5,601 bases of DNA from Faecalibacterium sp. UBA7177 (GCA_002491225.1 DKVN01000043.1:4095-9695); one strand, 5' to 3'; positions 1 through 5,601 are shown, numbered from the stretch's first letter. The notes: a model not told the origin generated them from the letters alone. A program made the numbers and translations.

Positions 1-591
1 ACCATCGGCATCGTCGGGCGCTCGGGCTGCGGCAAGTCGGCCGTTACCGCCCACTACGCCGCCCTGGGCTACCCCACGGCGGACGCGGACGAAATCTCGC
101 GGGCCATCCTGCTGCCCGGCTCGCCCTGCCTTGCCGAGCTCTGCGCGCGGTTCGGCGGGGAGATCCTCGCGCCGGACGGCAGCCTGCGCCGCCGCTTGCT
201 GGCCGACCGCGCCTTTGCCACCCCCGAGGGCACGGCGGCCCTCTCGGCCATCACCCACCCGGCCATCGTGCAGCGGCTGCGCGCGGCGGCGGAGGATGCG
301 CGAGGGGCGGGCGCGGCGTTCTTTTTCGCAGACGGCGCGGTCATCCTCGGCTCGGAGTTTGAGGGGGACTGCGACGGCATCCTGCTTGTCAGCGCGCCGG
401 AGGAGCAGTCGGTGGCGCGGATCTGCCAGCGGGACGGCGTCTCGCCCGAGGCCGCCCGCCGCAGGCTCAGCGCCCAGCCCCCGGAGGAATGGCTGCGGGC
501 CCGTGCCGACCTCGAGCTGCGCAACGATGCCGACCTTGCCCGGCTGCTGCAGCGCGCGGAGGACGCGCTCGAAACGCTGCGGCGGCTGTAA
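1..591 (+). CDS. coaE: Dephospho-CoA kinase, 5' end cut off by the window
   Basis: CoaE phosphorylates the 3'-hydroxyl of dephospho-CoA with ATP, the last step of coenzyme A synthesis in the cytoplasm. The reading frame is open from base 1 and ends at TAA 589-591, giving 196 visible residues; CoaE is usually about 200, so only a few N-terminal residues are missing. Visible features, numbered from base 1: a P-loop GRSGCGKS at residues 6-13; the DAD-x-I-x-R motif at 28-34, typical of CoaE; FGGEIL followed by DGSLRR near 50-63; ITHPAI at 84-89; and the C-terminal pattern EQSVARICQRDGVSPEAARR, then a late AQ and LRNDADL. The usual PLLFE-like segment is replaced by DGAVILGSEF from residue 111, which is unusual. 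A transglycosylase gene follows after 57 bp on the same strand, a pairing I recall from other Clostridia, so the two are probably co-transcribed. The family call is firm. Confidence 0.93.
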   Translation, partial: TIGIVGRSGCGKSAVTAHYAALGYPTADADEISRAILLPGSPCLAELCARFGGEILAPDGSLRRRLLADRAFATPEGTAALSAITHPAIVQRLRAAAEDARGAGAAFFFADGAVILGSEFEGDCDGILLVSAPEEQSVARICQRDGVSPEAARRRLSAQPPEEWLRARADLELRNDADLARLLQRAEDALETLRRL

Positions 592-648
592 GGCAGCGCG
601 CCGGCCCCCGCAGCGCAACAAATCAAACAAGACAGAACAGGAGTTCCC

Positions 649-1350
649 ATGCAAAACGAGCAAACCCGGCCCGCCGCCCGCCGCCCGCGGGCGGCCCGGC
701 CCACCCCGCGGCAGCTTGCGGTGCTGCTGGCGGTGGCGGCCCTGGCCTTTTTATTGGCAGTCCTCAGCCTGCGGGGCGGCTATTCCCAGATGGAGGAACA
801 AACCTACCCCGAAAAATACGGCGAGTATGTCGAGTACTACGCCGGAAAATATGCCCTCGATCCGCTCATCCTCTACGCGGTGATCCGCACCGAGAGCGGG
901 TTTGACCCCAACGCCCAGTCCGGGGTGGACGCCCGCGGCCTGATGCAGATCACCGAGGAGACCTTCGAGTGGATCAAGGGCCGCATCGCCCCCGACGAGC
1001 CGCTCGTCTTTGCGGACCTCTACGACCCCGAGACGAACGTCCGGTTCGGCAGCTACTATTTTGCCTGCTGCCTCGACCGCTACGCCGGGGACCTCGCCAC
1101 CGCGGCCGCCGCCTACCACAGCGGCTGGGGCACGGTCGACCGGCTGATCGAGGGCGGCCACTCGCTGGACGGCGAGACCCTTGTCAGCTTCCCCTATCCG
1201 CAGATGAAGCGGTATGTCGAAAAGGTCACCGGCAGCTACGCGCGGTATCAGCAGCTTTACCCGGCGGAGGAGACCGGGACGGAGGATGCCGGGACGGCCG
1301 AGGAAGCCGGAACGGAGGCTGCCGCCCCGGCAGTGCCCTCGGCCGCCTGA
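649..1350 (+). CDS. Membrane-anchored SLT-type lytic transglycosylase
   Basis: This 233-residue protein is predicted to cleave the MurNAc-GlcNAc bond of peptidoglycan without water, leaving 1,6-anhydro ends, on the outer face of the membrane. It starts at ATG 649 with AGGAG at 639-643. Residues 1-21 are Arg/Pro/Ala-rich and positive. Residues 22-41 form one hydrophobic helix with no obvious cleavage site, so a signal anchor is likely. The SLT domain spans about 55-190: RTESGFDP with catalytic Glu82, GLMQIT at 97-102, NVRFGSYY at 130-137, AAYHSGWGTVD at 154-164 and KRYVEKV near 188-194. The family usually has AYNAG where this protein has AYHSG, so Asn is replaced by His157, and the common ETR-YV motif reads QMKRYV. 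The last 25 or so residues are a Glu/Thr/Gly/Ala-rich tail made of degenerate repeats. It is shorter than E. coli Slt70 and resembles the small SLT proteins of Firmicutes. It is likely in an operon with coaE. Confidence 0.9.
   Translation: MQNEQTRPAARRPRAARPTPRQLAVLLAVAALAFLLAVLSLRGGYSQMEEQTYPEKYGEYVEYYAGKYALDPLILYAVIRTESGFDPNAQSGVDARGLMQITEETFEWIKGRIAPDEPLVFADLYDPETNVRFGSYYFACCLDRYAGDLATAAAAYHSGWGTVDRLIEGGHSLDGETLVSFPYPQMKRYVEKVTGSYARYQQLYPAEETGTEDAGTAEEAGTEAAAPAVPSAA
1276..1323 (+). repeat. Three degenerate tandem copies in the transglycosylase tail
   Basis: Three consecutive units lie at 1276-1290, 1291-1308 and 1309-1323. Each begins GGGACGG or GGAACGG and ends in GCC, and they encode GTEDA, GTAEEA and GTEAA. 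The middle unit carries one extra codon. The units form an acidic, flexible C-terminal extension after the SLT domain, and their similarity suggests growth by slippage or duplication. The repeat is short and imperfect. Confidence 0.55.
1295..1345 (+). other. Nested inverted repeats at the 3' end of the transglycosylase gene
   Basis: CGGCCGAGG at 1295-1303 is perfectly complementary to CCTCGGCCG at 1337-1345. Inside the loop, CTGCCG at 1319-1324 pairs with CGGCAG at 1328-1333 around a CCC loop. The message could fold into a two-level stem just before the TGA at 1348. No T-run follows, so it is not a standard intrinsic terminator. It might slow 3' decay or simply reflect GC-rich coding sequence. 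Any functional role is inference. Confidence 0.3.
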
Positions 1351-1354
1351 ACGG

Positions 1355-1413
1355 TCGACACCATATAAAATAACGACACAACAATAAAATTTTCCATAAC
1401 AATACAGAAAGGA
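1355..1413 (+). promoter_or_regulatory. AT-rich leader with possible weak promoter and ribosome binding site
   Basis: The gap between the transglycosylase and aminopeptidase genes drops sharply in GC, with AT-rich blocks around 1363-1372 and 1380-1408. A TCGACA at 1355-1360 resembles a -35 box, but the nearest -10-like hexamers (AACAAT at 1380, TATAAA at 1364) are badly spaced or weak, so the exact promoter cannot be fixed. AAAGGA at 1408-1413, 12 bases before ATG 1426, is the likely ribosome binding site. A promoter here would uncouple the aminopeptidase from the coaE unit. Read-through from upstream is equally possible. Confidence 0.3.
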
Positions 1414-1425
1414 CGTTGTGCAACC

Positions 1426-2835
1426 ATGAAAAAGAAGGACCTCACCCCCACCCAGAAGTTAGAGCAGGAGCTGCTCTACCAGCCCAAGGCAGCGGCCGAC
1501 GCCGCCCCCGAGGCCGCCGAGGCAGCGCAGGAGTTCTGCAAGGGGTACATGGAATTCCTCAACGAGGGCAAAACCGAGCGCGAGGCGACCGCCTGGTGCG
1601 AACAGCTGCTGCTGCAAAAGGGCTACCAGCCCTTCTGCCCCGGCACCAACTACCCGGCCGGGTTCAAGGTGTACATGGTCAACCGGGGCAAAAACATCCT
1701 CGCCGCCACCATCGGCAGCCAGCCCATCGAGCAGGGCTTCCACCTCAACATCGCCCACATCGATTCCCCCCGGCTGGATCTCAAGCCGATGCCCCTGTAC
1801 GAGGACGGCGAGCTAGCCCTGCTCAAGACCCACTACTACGGCGGCATCCGCAAGTACCAGTGGGCCGCCATCCCGCTGGCTTTGCACGGGGTGTTCTGCC
1901 GCCCCGGCGGCGAGACGGTGCGCTTCTCGGTGGGCGAGGACGAGGGCGACCCGGTCTTCTGCGTCACCGACCTTTTGCCCCACCTCGGGGCCGAGCAGGG
2001 CGACCGCAAGCTGAACGACGGCCTCAAGGGCGAGGAGCTCAACATCCTGGTGGGCGGCACCCCCATCCCGGACGAGGAGGCCAAGGAGCGGGTCAAGCTG
2101 TTCACCATGCAGCTGCTGCACGAGAAGTACGGCATTGTGGAAAAGGACTTCATCCGCGCCGAGATCGAGGCGGTGCCCGCCTTCAAGGCGCGGGACATCG
2201 GGTTTGACCGCTCGATGATCGGGGCCTACGGCCACGACGACCGGGTGGACGGCTACGCCGCCCTGATGGCTGAGGTCGAGTGCAAGGCCCCCCACTACAC
2301 CACCGTCTGCGTCCTCGCGGATAAGGAGGAGGTCGGCTCGGACGGGGTCACCGGCCTGCAGGGGGATTTCACCTTCCATTTCCTGCGGCAGCTCTGCGCC
2401 GGGCAGAACGCCGACTGGATCACCGCCTTCCGGGCATCCAAATGCCTCTCGGCCGACGTGGCCGCCGCCTTTGACCCCACCTTCGCCTCGGCCTACGAAA
2501 AGCGCAACAGTGCCTTTTTGGGCAAGGGCATCACGGTCATCAAGTACACCGGCGCGCGGGGCAAATCCGGCACCAACGACGCCCCCGCCGAGCTGGTGAG
2601 CTACCTGGTGGACATCCTCGACGAGAACAAGGTGGTCTGGCAGACCGGCGAGCTCGGCAAGGTGGATCAGGGCGGCGGCGGCACGGTGGCCAAATTCGTG
2701 GCCAACCGCAACATCGACACCATCGACATCGGGGTGCCGGTGCTGAGCATGCACGCCCCGTTCGAGGTGGTCAGCAAAAACGATGTGTACATGGCCTACC
2801 GGGCCTTCAAGGCCTTCAACGAGGCGCTGCGGTAA
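1426..2835 (+). CDS. M18-family zinc aminopeptidase (aminopeptidase I/aspartyl aminopeptidase family)
   Basis: The enzyme is predicted to remove N-terminal residues from peptides in the cytoplasm using a two-metal site, as in peptidase family M18. It has 469 residues, normal to slightly long for the family, and no signal peptide. The expected metal ligands and catalytic residues are all visible: His111 in AHIDSPR, the Asp271/Asp272 pair in GHDDRVDG, Glu301 and Glu302 in DKEEVGSDG, Asp344 in LSADV, and His443 in LSMHAPFE near the C terminus. THYYGGIRKYQW near residues 134-145 and DRKLNDGL in the 190s also match the clostridial branch as I know it. The middle part (about 115-255) corresponds to the domain that shapes the M18 oligomer. 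ATG 1426 is preceded by AAAGGA at 1408-1413, a rather long 12-base spacing. Substrate preference (acidic, as in PepC/DNPEP, or broader) cannot be read from the sequence. No hairpin terminator follows. Confidence 0.93.
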   Translation: MKKKDLTPTQKLEQELLYQPKAAADAAPEAAEAAQEFCKGYMEFLNEGKTEREATAWCEQLLLQKGYQPFCPGTNYPAGFKVYMVNRGKNILAATIGSQPIEQGFHLNIAHIDSPRLDLKPMPLYEDGELALLKTHYYGGIRKYQWAAIPLALHGVFCRPGGETVRFSVGEDEGDPVFCVTDLLPHLGAEQGDRKLNDGLKGEELNILVGGTPIPDEEAKERVKLFTMQLLHEKYGIVEKDFIRAEIEAVPAFKARDIGFDRSMIGAYGHDDRVDGYAALMAEVECKAPHYTTVCVLADKEEVGSDGVTGLQGDFTFHFLRQLCAGQNADWITAFRASKCLSADVAAAFDPTFASAYEKRNSAFLGKGITVIKYTGARGKSGTNDAPAELVSYLVDILDENKVVWQTGELGKVDQGGGGTVAKFVANRNIDTIDIGVPVLSMHAPFEVVSKNDVYMAYRAFKAFNEALR

Positions 2836-2860
2836 GCCGCGAAAAAAAGACGGTTGTTTC

Positions 2861-2889
2861 TTGCGCATCGGTGCCGGATAGGGTACAAT
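2861..2889 (+). promoter_or_regulatory. Sigma-A (sigma-70) type promoter for the DUF975 gene
   Basis: TTGCGC at 2861-2866 and TACAAT at 2884-2889 are separated by exactly 17 bases. The -10 box differs from TATAAT at one position and the -35 box from TTGACA at two. An A-run at 2842-2848, just upstream, could act as an UP-like element. Transcription would begin near 2896, leaving a leader of about 100 bases before ATG 2998. This is the clearest promoter in the window. The call rests on sequence match only. Confidence 0.65.
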
Positions 2890-2913
2890 AAACCAAGAGG
2901 AACAACCGCGTTT

Positions 2914-2943
2914 GCGGGCGGGGAACGTTTGTTCCCCGCCCGC
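2914..2943 (+). promoter_or_regulatory. Perfect 13-bp leader hairpin with LexA/DinR-like centre
   Basis: The arm at 2914-2926 is exactly complementary to 2931-2943 around the loop GTTT. Outside it, T2913-G2944, T2912-A2945 and T2911-A2946 could extend pairing. The hairpin sits about 20 bases after the predicted transcription start and about 55 bases before the ATG. No T-tract follows on either strand, so it does not look like a terminator. It could be a 5' stabilising stem, a protein-bound leader or a DNA operator. Its centre, GAAC-GTTT-GTTC at 2923-2934, fits the GAAC-N4-GTTC core of the Gram-positive SOS box. The structure is directly visible; the role is open. Confidence 0.6.
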
Positions 2944-2997
2944 GAAAGAGGGCGGCGGCTTGCCGCGCGGCCCCAGTGAGGAAGGAGTGGTCGTATC

Positions 2998-3810
2998 ATG
3001 TGGACACGAGCCCTTTTGAAGGAGAACGCCAAGCGGGCGATGCGCGGGCGGTATTGGGCCTGCTTTCTGGCCTGTCTGGTGGCGGGGCTGCTGGGCGGCC
3101 TCTCCACCGGGCAGGTGACCAACGCGGCCAGCAATGCCGCCGGGCAGGACGGCTCGTCCTACGAGTATTCCTACCGCTGGGGCTACGATCTCGGCTATGA
3201 CTTTGGCCTCTACCGCTTTTGGGGGCTGGTCGCGCCGGTGGTGGTGCTGGCCTCGGTATTGGTCATCGCGCTCGCCATCTGCTACTCCGCCTTTGTGGCC
3301 GGGCCCATCTCGGTGGGCATCCGCCGGTATCTGATGGAAAATCGCTACGGCTACAGCCCCTTTTCCACCCTCTTTTCGGCCTTTCAGGGGCCGTACCTCA
3401 ATGTGGTCAAGGCCATCTTTACCACCGACCTGCGCATCTTTGGCTGGTCGCTGCTCTTTGTGATCCCGGGCATCTACAAAAGCTACCAGTACATTCTGGT
3501 GCCGTATCTGCTGGCCGAAAACCCCTATATGACCCCCGCCCGCGCGCGGGAGCTCAGCGCCGCCATGACCGAGGGCGAAAAGTGGAACATCTTTGTGCTG
3601 CAGCTCTCCTTTATCGGCTGGGAGCTGCTGGCCGGGATGGCCGCGGGGCTTTTGACCCTGGGGCTCTTGCCCGGTTTGGGAGAGTTCTTCATCCTGCCCT
3701 ACTGCGAGACCACCTACGCCGAGCTCTACGCCGCGCTGCGGGCCAAGGCCTTTGCCCTCGGCCTGAGCGGCCCGGATGAGCTGAGCGATTTTGTGCGCCA
3801 CGAGGCCTGA
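2998..3810 (+). CDS. DUF975 family multi-pass membrane protein
   Basis: This 270-residue integral membrane protein belongs to DUF975, a Firmicutes family without an assigned biochemical role. The N terminus MWTRALLKENAKRAM matches the family opening. Hydrophobic stretches lie at about 19-36, 75-103, 147-172 and 203-236, some perhaps long enough for paired helices. Family hallmarks are IPGIYKSYQY at 156-165, VPYLLAENP at 168-176, a Met-Thr-Glu-Gly-Glu-Lys segment near 190, and LSFIGWELL at 203-211, with a late PYCETTYAELY. A loop at about 53-74 is strikingly rich in tyrosine (55, 57, 59, 63, 67, 72). ATG 2998 is chosen because GGAAGGAG lies about 10 bases upstream, after a promoter and leader hairpin of its own. 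The membrane location is clear; transport, stress or signalling functions would be guesses. The following gene starts 112 bp downstream and may share the transcript. Confidence 0.85.
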   Translation: MWTRALLKENAKRAMRGRYWACFLACLVAGLLGGLSTGQVTNAASNAAGQDGSSYEYSYRWGYDLGYDFGLYRFWGLVAPVVVLASVLVIALAICYSAFVAGPISVGIRRYLMENRYGYSPFSTLFSAFQGPYLNVVKAIFTTDLRIFGWSLLFVIPGIYKSYQYILVPYLLAENPYMTPARARELSAAMTEGEKWNIFVLQLSFIGWELLAGMAAGLLTLGLLPGLGEFFILPYCETTYAELYAALRAKAFALGLSGPDELSDFVRHEA

Positions 3811-3905
3811 GTTTTCGCCTTTGCCGGGCAGTTCCGGTTAAAAACGGGCCGGGCGGGCCGAATGGAAAAAATAAGAGCAGGTTTACCCATTTGGCGTTTT
3901 GCCCC

Positions 3906-3913
3906 AGAGGAGG
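3906..3913 (+). promoter_or_regulatory. Ribosome binding site that selects a GTG start
   Basis: AGAGGAGG lies nine bases before GTG at 3923-3925. The other in-frame candidate, TTG at 3899, has no such site and would place this purine run inside the gene. The site therefore sets the start of the downstream protein at 3923. It matches the anti-Shine-Dalgarno core almost ideally. Confidence 0.8.
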
Positions 3914-3922
3914 CGTTGTATC

Positions 3923-4990
3923 GTGGCCAATTCGATCCTCGGCACCCAAAACATCACCATGCGGCAGGGGAGAACGGCGGCCCTGCCGGCCGCGGCCCCG
4001 GCCCCGGCGGCTCAGACGCCTGCGCAGCAGGCGGCGCAGCCGCGCGCAAGCTCCGCCTTCGGCTGGGGCGTGCTGCCGCAGGACCCCACCGCCCCAGAGG
4101 CCACCGGCGCCCTGCAGGCCCAGCAGGCTGCAGGGCAGGCGCAGCTTGCCCTCGCGCAGGCGCAGGCTGAGGCCGCCGCTGGCGCGGCCCCTGTGGCGGG
4201 GCAGGGCGGTGTGTCGTCAGAGGCCGCCGCCGAGGGCCAGAGCCTTGCCGAGGCCCTGAGCGCTGCCCAGCAGGAGGCCGACGCGGCCTCAAAGAGCCTG
4301 CTTGCGGGCCTCAGTGAAAAGGACGACAAGGCCAAGACCCTGGTCGAGATGATGAAGGAGGCCAGGGAGGAGGCCGAGGCGCTGCGCAAAAAGTTTACCC
4401 TGCCCAAAAACGGCAGCCGGTACAGCATGGCGGCGGTGCAGGCCTACGCCAAGCTCTCCCGCGCCCGCAGCCAGGCGGACGTGAGCGCGGCGGCCAGCTA
4501 CGCCCGCCGCCAGCTGATCCAGTGCAAAAACGCCCTGCGGCAGGACAGTGACAATTCCCAGCGCATTCAGGCCGCCATCCGCCAGCTGCAAAGCGCCGTG
4601 GCCCGTGCCAGCCGCAAAAAGCGGGACCTCGAAACCGAGCGGATCGACGAGGTGCGCCGCACCAACGCCCTGCGCCGAAAAGAGAAAAAGAAGGCGGCCC
4701 AGATGAAAAACCAGCTGAACCGCAAACGAACCTCCCGCGCCCTGCGGGAGAACGGCTATCTCAACGGTGCGGTGATGGATGGGATGCAGCAGGCCCAGAT
4801 CGCCAAGGCCCGGGCCGAGCAGCAGGAGGCCTTTGACAAGGTGGCCGGGTCGGGCAACAGTACCGTCTCGGCCAGCGAGGCCGCCCAGCGATACCTTGCC
4901 GCCCCCACCCCGCCCCTCGCCGCCGCCCCGGCCGCGGATGCCGCGGCTACAGCGGCTGCGGCCCCCGCCCCGGTGCAGATCGAGATCTGA
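3923..4990 (+). CDS. Unknown helical protein with basic core and Ala-rich ends
   Basis: I do not recognise a named family. From the GTG start the protein has 355 residues, beginning (M)ANSILGTQNITMRQG. Residues 20-95 are low-complexity Ala/Pro/Gln. A charged, helix-forming region with coiled-coil character spans about 104-157. The part that looks most conserved is about 164-285: SRYSMAAVQAYAKLSRARS, an ARRQLIQCKNALRQ segment with the only cysteine (201), an IRQLQSAVARASRKKRD segment, then a very basic stretch (229-272) rich in Lys and Arg. Residues 325-350 are Ala/Pro-rich. No signal peptide or membrane helix is seen, so it is probably cytoplasmic. The basic helices could bind nucleic acid or an acidic surface, but that is inference. 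I have an uncertain memory of similar uncharacterised proteins in other Clostridia. Third-position GC preference and the strong ribosome binding site support a real gene. It is followed by a hairpin terminator. Confidence 0.8.
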   Translation: MANSILGTQNITMRQGRTAALPAAAPAPAAQTPAQQAAQPRASSAFGWGVLPQDPTAPEATGALQAQQAAGQAQLALAQAQAEAAAGAAPVAGQGGVSSEAAAEGQSLAEALSAAQQEADAASKSLLAGLSEKDDKAKTLVEMMKEAREEAEALRKKFTLPKNGSRYSMAAVQAYAKLSRARSQADVSAAASYARRQLIQCKNALRQDSDNSQRIQAAIRQLQSAVARASRKKRDLETERIDEVRRTNALRRKEKKKAAQMKNQLNRKRTSRALRENGYLNGAVMDGMQQAQIAKARAEQQEAFDKVAGSGNSTVSASEAAQRYLAAPTPPLAAAPAADAAATAAAAPAPVQIEI

Positions 4991-5060
4991 GGGCGACAGG
5001 GCAGGGAAGAGGGAATTTTCCCCGCGGCAGCAAACGCCCGGACACACACAACGCAAAACA

Positions 5061-5105
5061 AAGCGCCGCAGGCGGTCTGCCTGCGGCGCTTCACTTTATG
5101 ATTTT
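5061..5105. terminator. Bidirectional intrinsic terminator between convergent genes
   Basis: The arm at 5061-5073 pairs perfectly over 13 bp with 5079-5091 around a five-base loop (GGTCT). Rightward, the stem is followed by a T-rich stretch ending in ATTTTT at 5101-5105. Leftward, the complement of 5052-5062 gives TT-TGTTTT-GCG directly after the stem. It can therefore end both the unknown gene (stop at 4990) and tsf (stop at 5122), as the convergent layout requires. Confidence 0.85.
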
Positions 5106-5121
5106 TGCGCGATGGAACGGC

Positions 5122-5601
5122 TTATTTCACCATCCCGGCGACCTCGGAGGCGAAGTCGTCCTGGCGCTTCTCAAGGCCCTCGCCCTTCTCGTAGCGCACA
5201 AACTTCACAACCTTGATCTCGCCGCCCAAGGCCTTGGCGGTCTTGTCGGTGTACTGGGCAACGCTCATCTCGGAATCCTTGACGAACTCCTGATCCAGCA
5301 GGCAGTTCTCCTTGTAGAACTTGCCAATCTTGCCGTTGACCATCCGCTCCTTGATGTTGTCGGGCTTGTTGGCGTTCTTCGGGTCGTTCGAGATCTGGGC
5401 CAGCAGAATCTCCTTCTCCTTATCCAGCACGCTCTGGGGCACCTCGGCCTCGCAGACATAGCCGGGGTTGGCGGCCGCGATCTGCATGGCGATGTCCTTG
5501 CCGTAAACGCCGAACTCGGGCTTCGCGGCGGTCTCGTCGCTCACCTCAAAGTTCACCAGCACGGCATGGGTGCCGCCCGCGTGGATGTAGGCCGAGCAGA
5601 C
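5122..5601 (-). CDS. tsf: Elongation factor Ts, C-terminal half; 5' end lies outside the window
   Basis: EF-Ts is the nucleotide exchange factor that releases GDP from EF-Tu during translation in the cytoplasm. The frame is open to the right edge on the minus strand and ends at TAA (5124-5122), giving 159 visible residues, about half of the usual 280-310. The UBA-like N-terminal domain and the TDFVAKN segment are missing because they lie beyond the edge. Visible family features in order: AYIHAGG near the edge, followed by HAVLVNFEVS; GKDIAMQIAAANP; a VP-x-x-x-LDKEKEI segment; NIKERMVNGKIGKFYKENCLLDQEFVKD; and the ending KFVRYEKGEGLEKRQDDFASEVAGMV. Where many EF-Ts proteins read GGRIGVLV this one has GGTHAVLV. 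A GTG at 5562-5560 is internal, not a start, since conserved EF-Ts sequence continues upstream of it. rpsB is expected upstream, off the right side, as in most bacteria. Confidence 0.96.
   Translation of the reverse strand, partial: VCSAYIHAGGTHAVLVNFEVSDETAAKPEFGVYGKDIAMQIAAANPGYVCEAEVPQSVLDKEKEILLAQISNDPKNANKPDNIKERMVNGKIGKFYKENCLLDQEFVKDSEMSVAQYTDKTAKALGGEIKVVKFVRYEKGEGLEKRQDDFASEVAGMVK

Noticed and set aside
131..883. A 250-codon plus-strand frame overlapping coaE and the transglycosylase
   Set aside because: Its product is Arg/Pro/Ser-rich, typical of an out-of-frame reading of GC-rich genes, and both overlapped genes have clear family motifs.
2911..2978. Leader peptide in the 5' region of the DUF975 gene
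   Set aside because: No ATG or GTG start with a ribosome binding site is present there. Only TTG codons lie in the hairpin region.
1813..3801. A 662-codon open frame on the minus strand across the aminopeptidase and DUF975 genes
   Set aside because: It lies antisense to two well-supported genes, shows no recognisable domain and spans the intergenic promoter and hairpin. Long antisense frames are expected in DNA this rich in G+C.
3811..3905. Possible promoter or terminator between the DUF975 gene and the unknown gene
   Set aside because: TTGCCG at 3821 has no -10 box at a usable distance. The GGCC repeats near 3847-3859 pair over only about four bases and have no T-tract on the plus strand.
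3899..3922. TTG at 3899 as the start of the unknown protein
   Set aside because: It would put the ideal ribosome binding site at 3906-3913 inside the gene. GTG 3923 has correct spacing and gives a cleaner N terminus.
3980..4200. Low-complexity GC- and CAG-rich sequence as a DNA repeat array
   Set aside because: There is no fixed repeat unit. The pattern follows from Ala/Gln/Pro codons in a disordered protein region.
4289..5056. A 255-codon minus-strand open frame opposite the unknown gene
   Set aside because: Its sequence is Gly/Leu/Arg-rich without motifs. The plus-strand frame has a strong ribosome binding site, a sensible charged helical protein and a terminator just after its stop.

Overview
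The window is GC-rich DNA (roughly two thirds G+C by eye) from a bacterial chromosome. It holds housekeeping genes, and the gene set suggests a Gram-positive member of the Clostridia. The pointers are a coaE-lytic transglycosylase pair, an M18 aminopeptidase, a DUF975 membrane protein and strong purine-rich ribosome binding sites. The high GC content and protein style resemble gut Oscillospiraceae/Ruminococcaceae such as the Faecalibacterium, Gemmiger and Subdoligranulum group. That placement is inferred from memory of protein families, not from a search.

Layout, left to right. Position 1-591 (+) is the dephospho-CoA kinase CoaE, lacking its first few codons. After 57 bp comes a membrane-anchored SLT-type lytic transglycosylase (649-1350, +). 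A short AT-rich gap with a possible promoter leads to a complete M18 metallo-aminopeptidase (1426-2835, +). A 162-bp intergenic region holds the best promoter in the window (TTGCGC-17-TACAAT) and a perfect 13-bp leader hairpin whose centre matches the Gram-positive LexA/DinR core GAAC-N4-GTTC. It precedes a DUF975 multi-pass membrane protein (2998-3810, +). Next is a protein of unknown function (3923-4990, +) that starts at GTG and has a helical, basic core between Ala-rich ends. A 13-bp hairpin with T-rich tracts on both sides lies between it and the convergent tsf gene (5122-5601, -), of which only the C-terminal half of EF-Ts is present.

Functionally the genes are mixed: coenzyme A synthesis, peptidoglycan turnover, peptide breakdown, an unknown membrane protein, an unknown helical protein and translation elongation. 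Co-directional packing suggests coaE and the transglycosylase are co-transcribed. The aminopeptidase and the DUF975 gene appear to have their own start signals, and the unknown gene may be read from the DUF975 promoter. tsf belongs to a separate leftward unit, normally rpsB-tsf, with rpsB expected beyond the right edge.

I see no mobile element, CRISPR array, tRNA, rRNA, toxin-antitoxin pair or defence system. Every stretch longer than 300 bases is coding. The places most worth a second look are the regulatory region at 2841-2997 and the unknown protein at 3923-4990.
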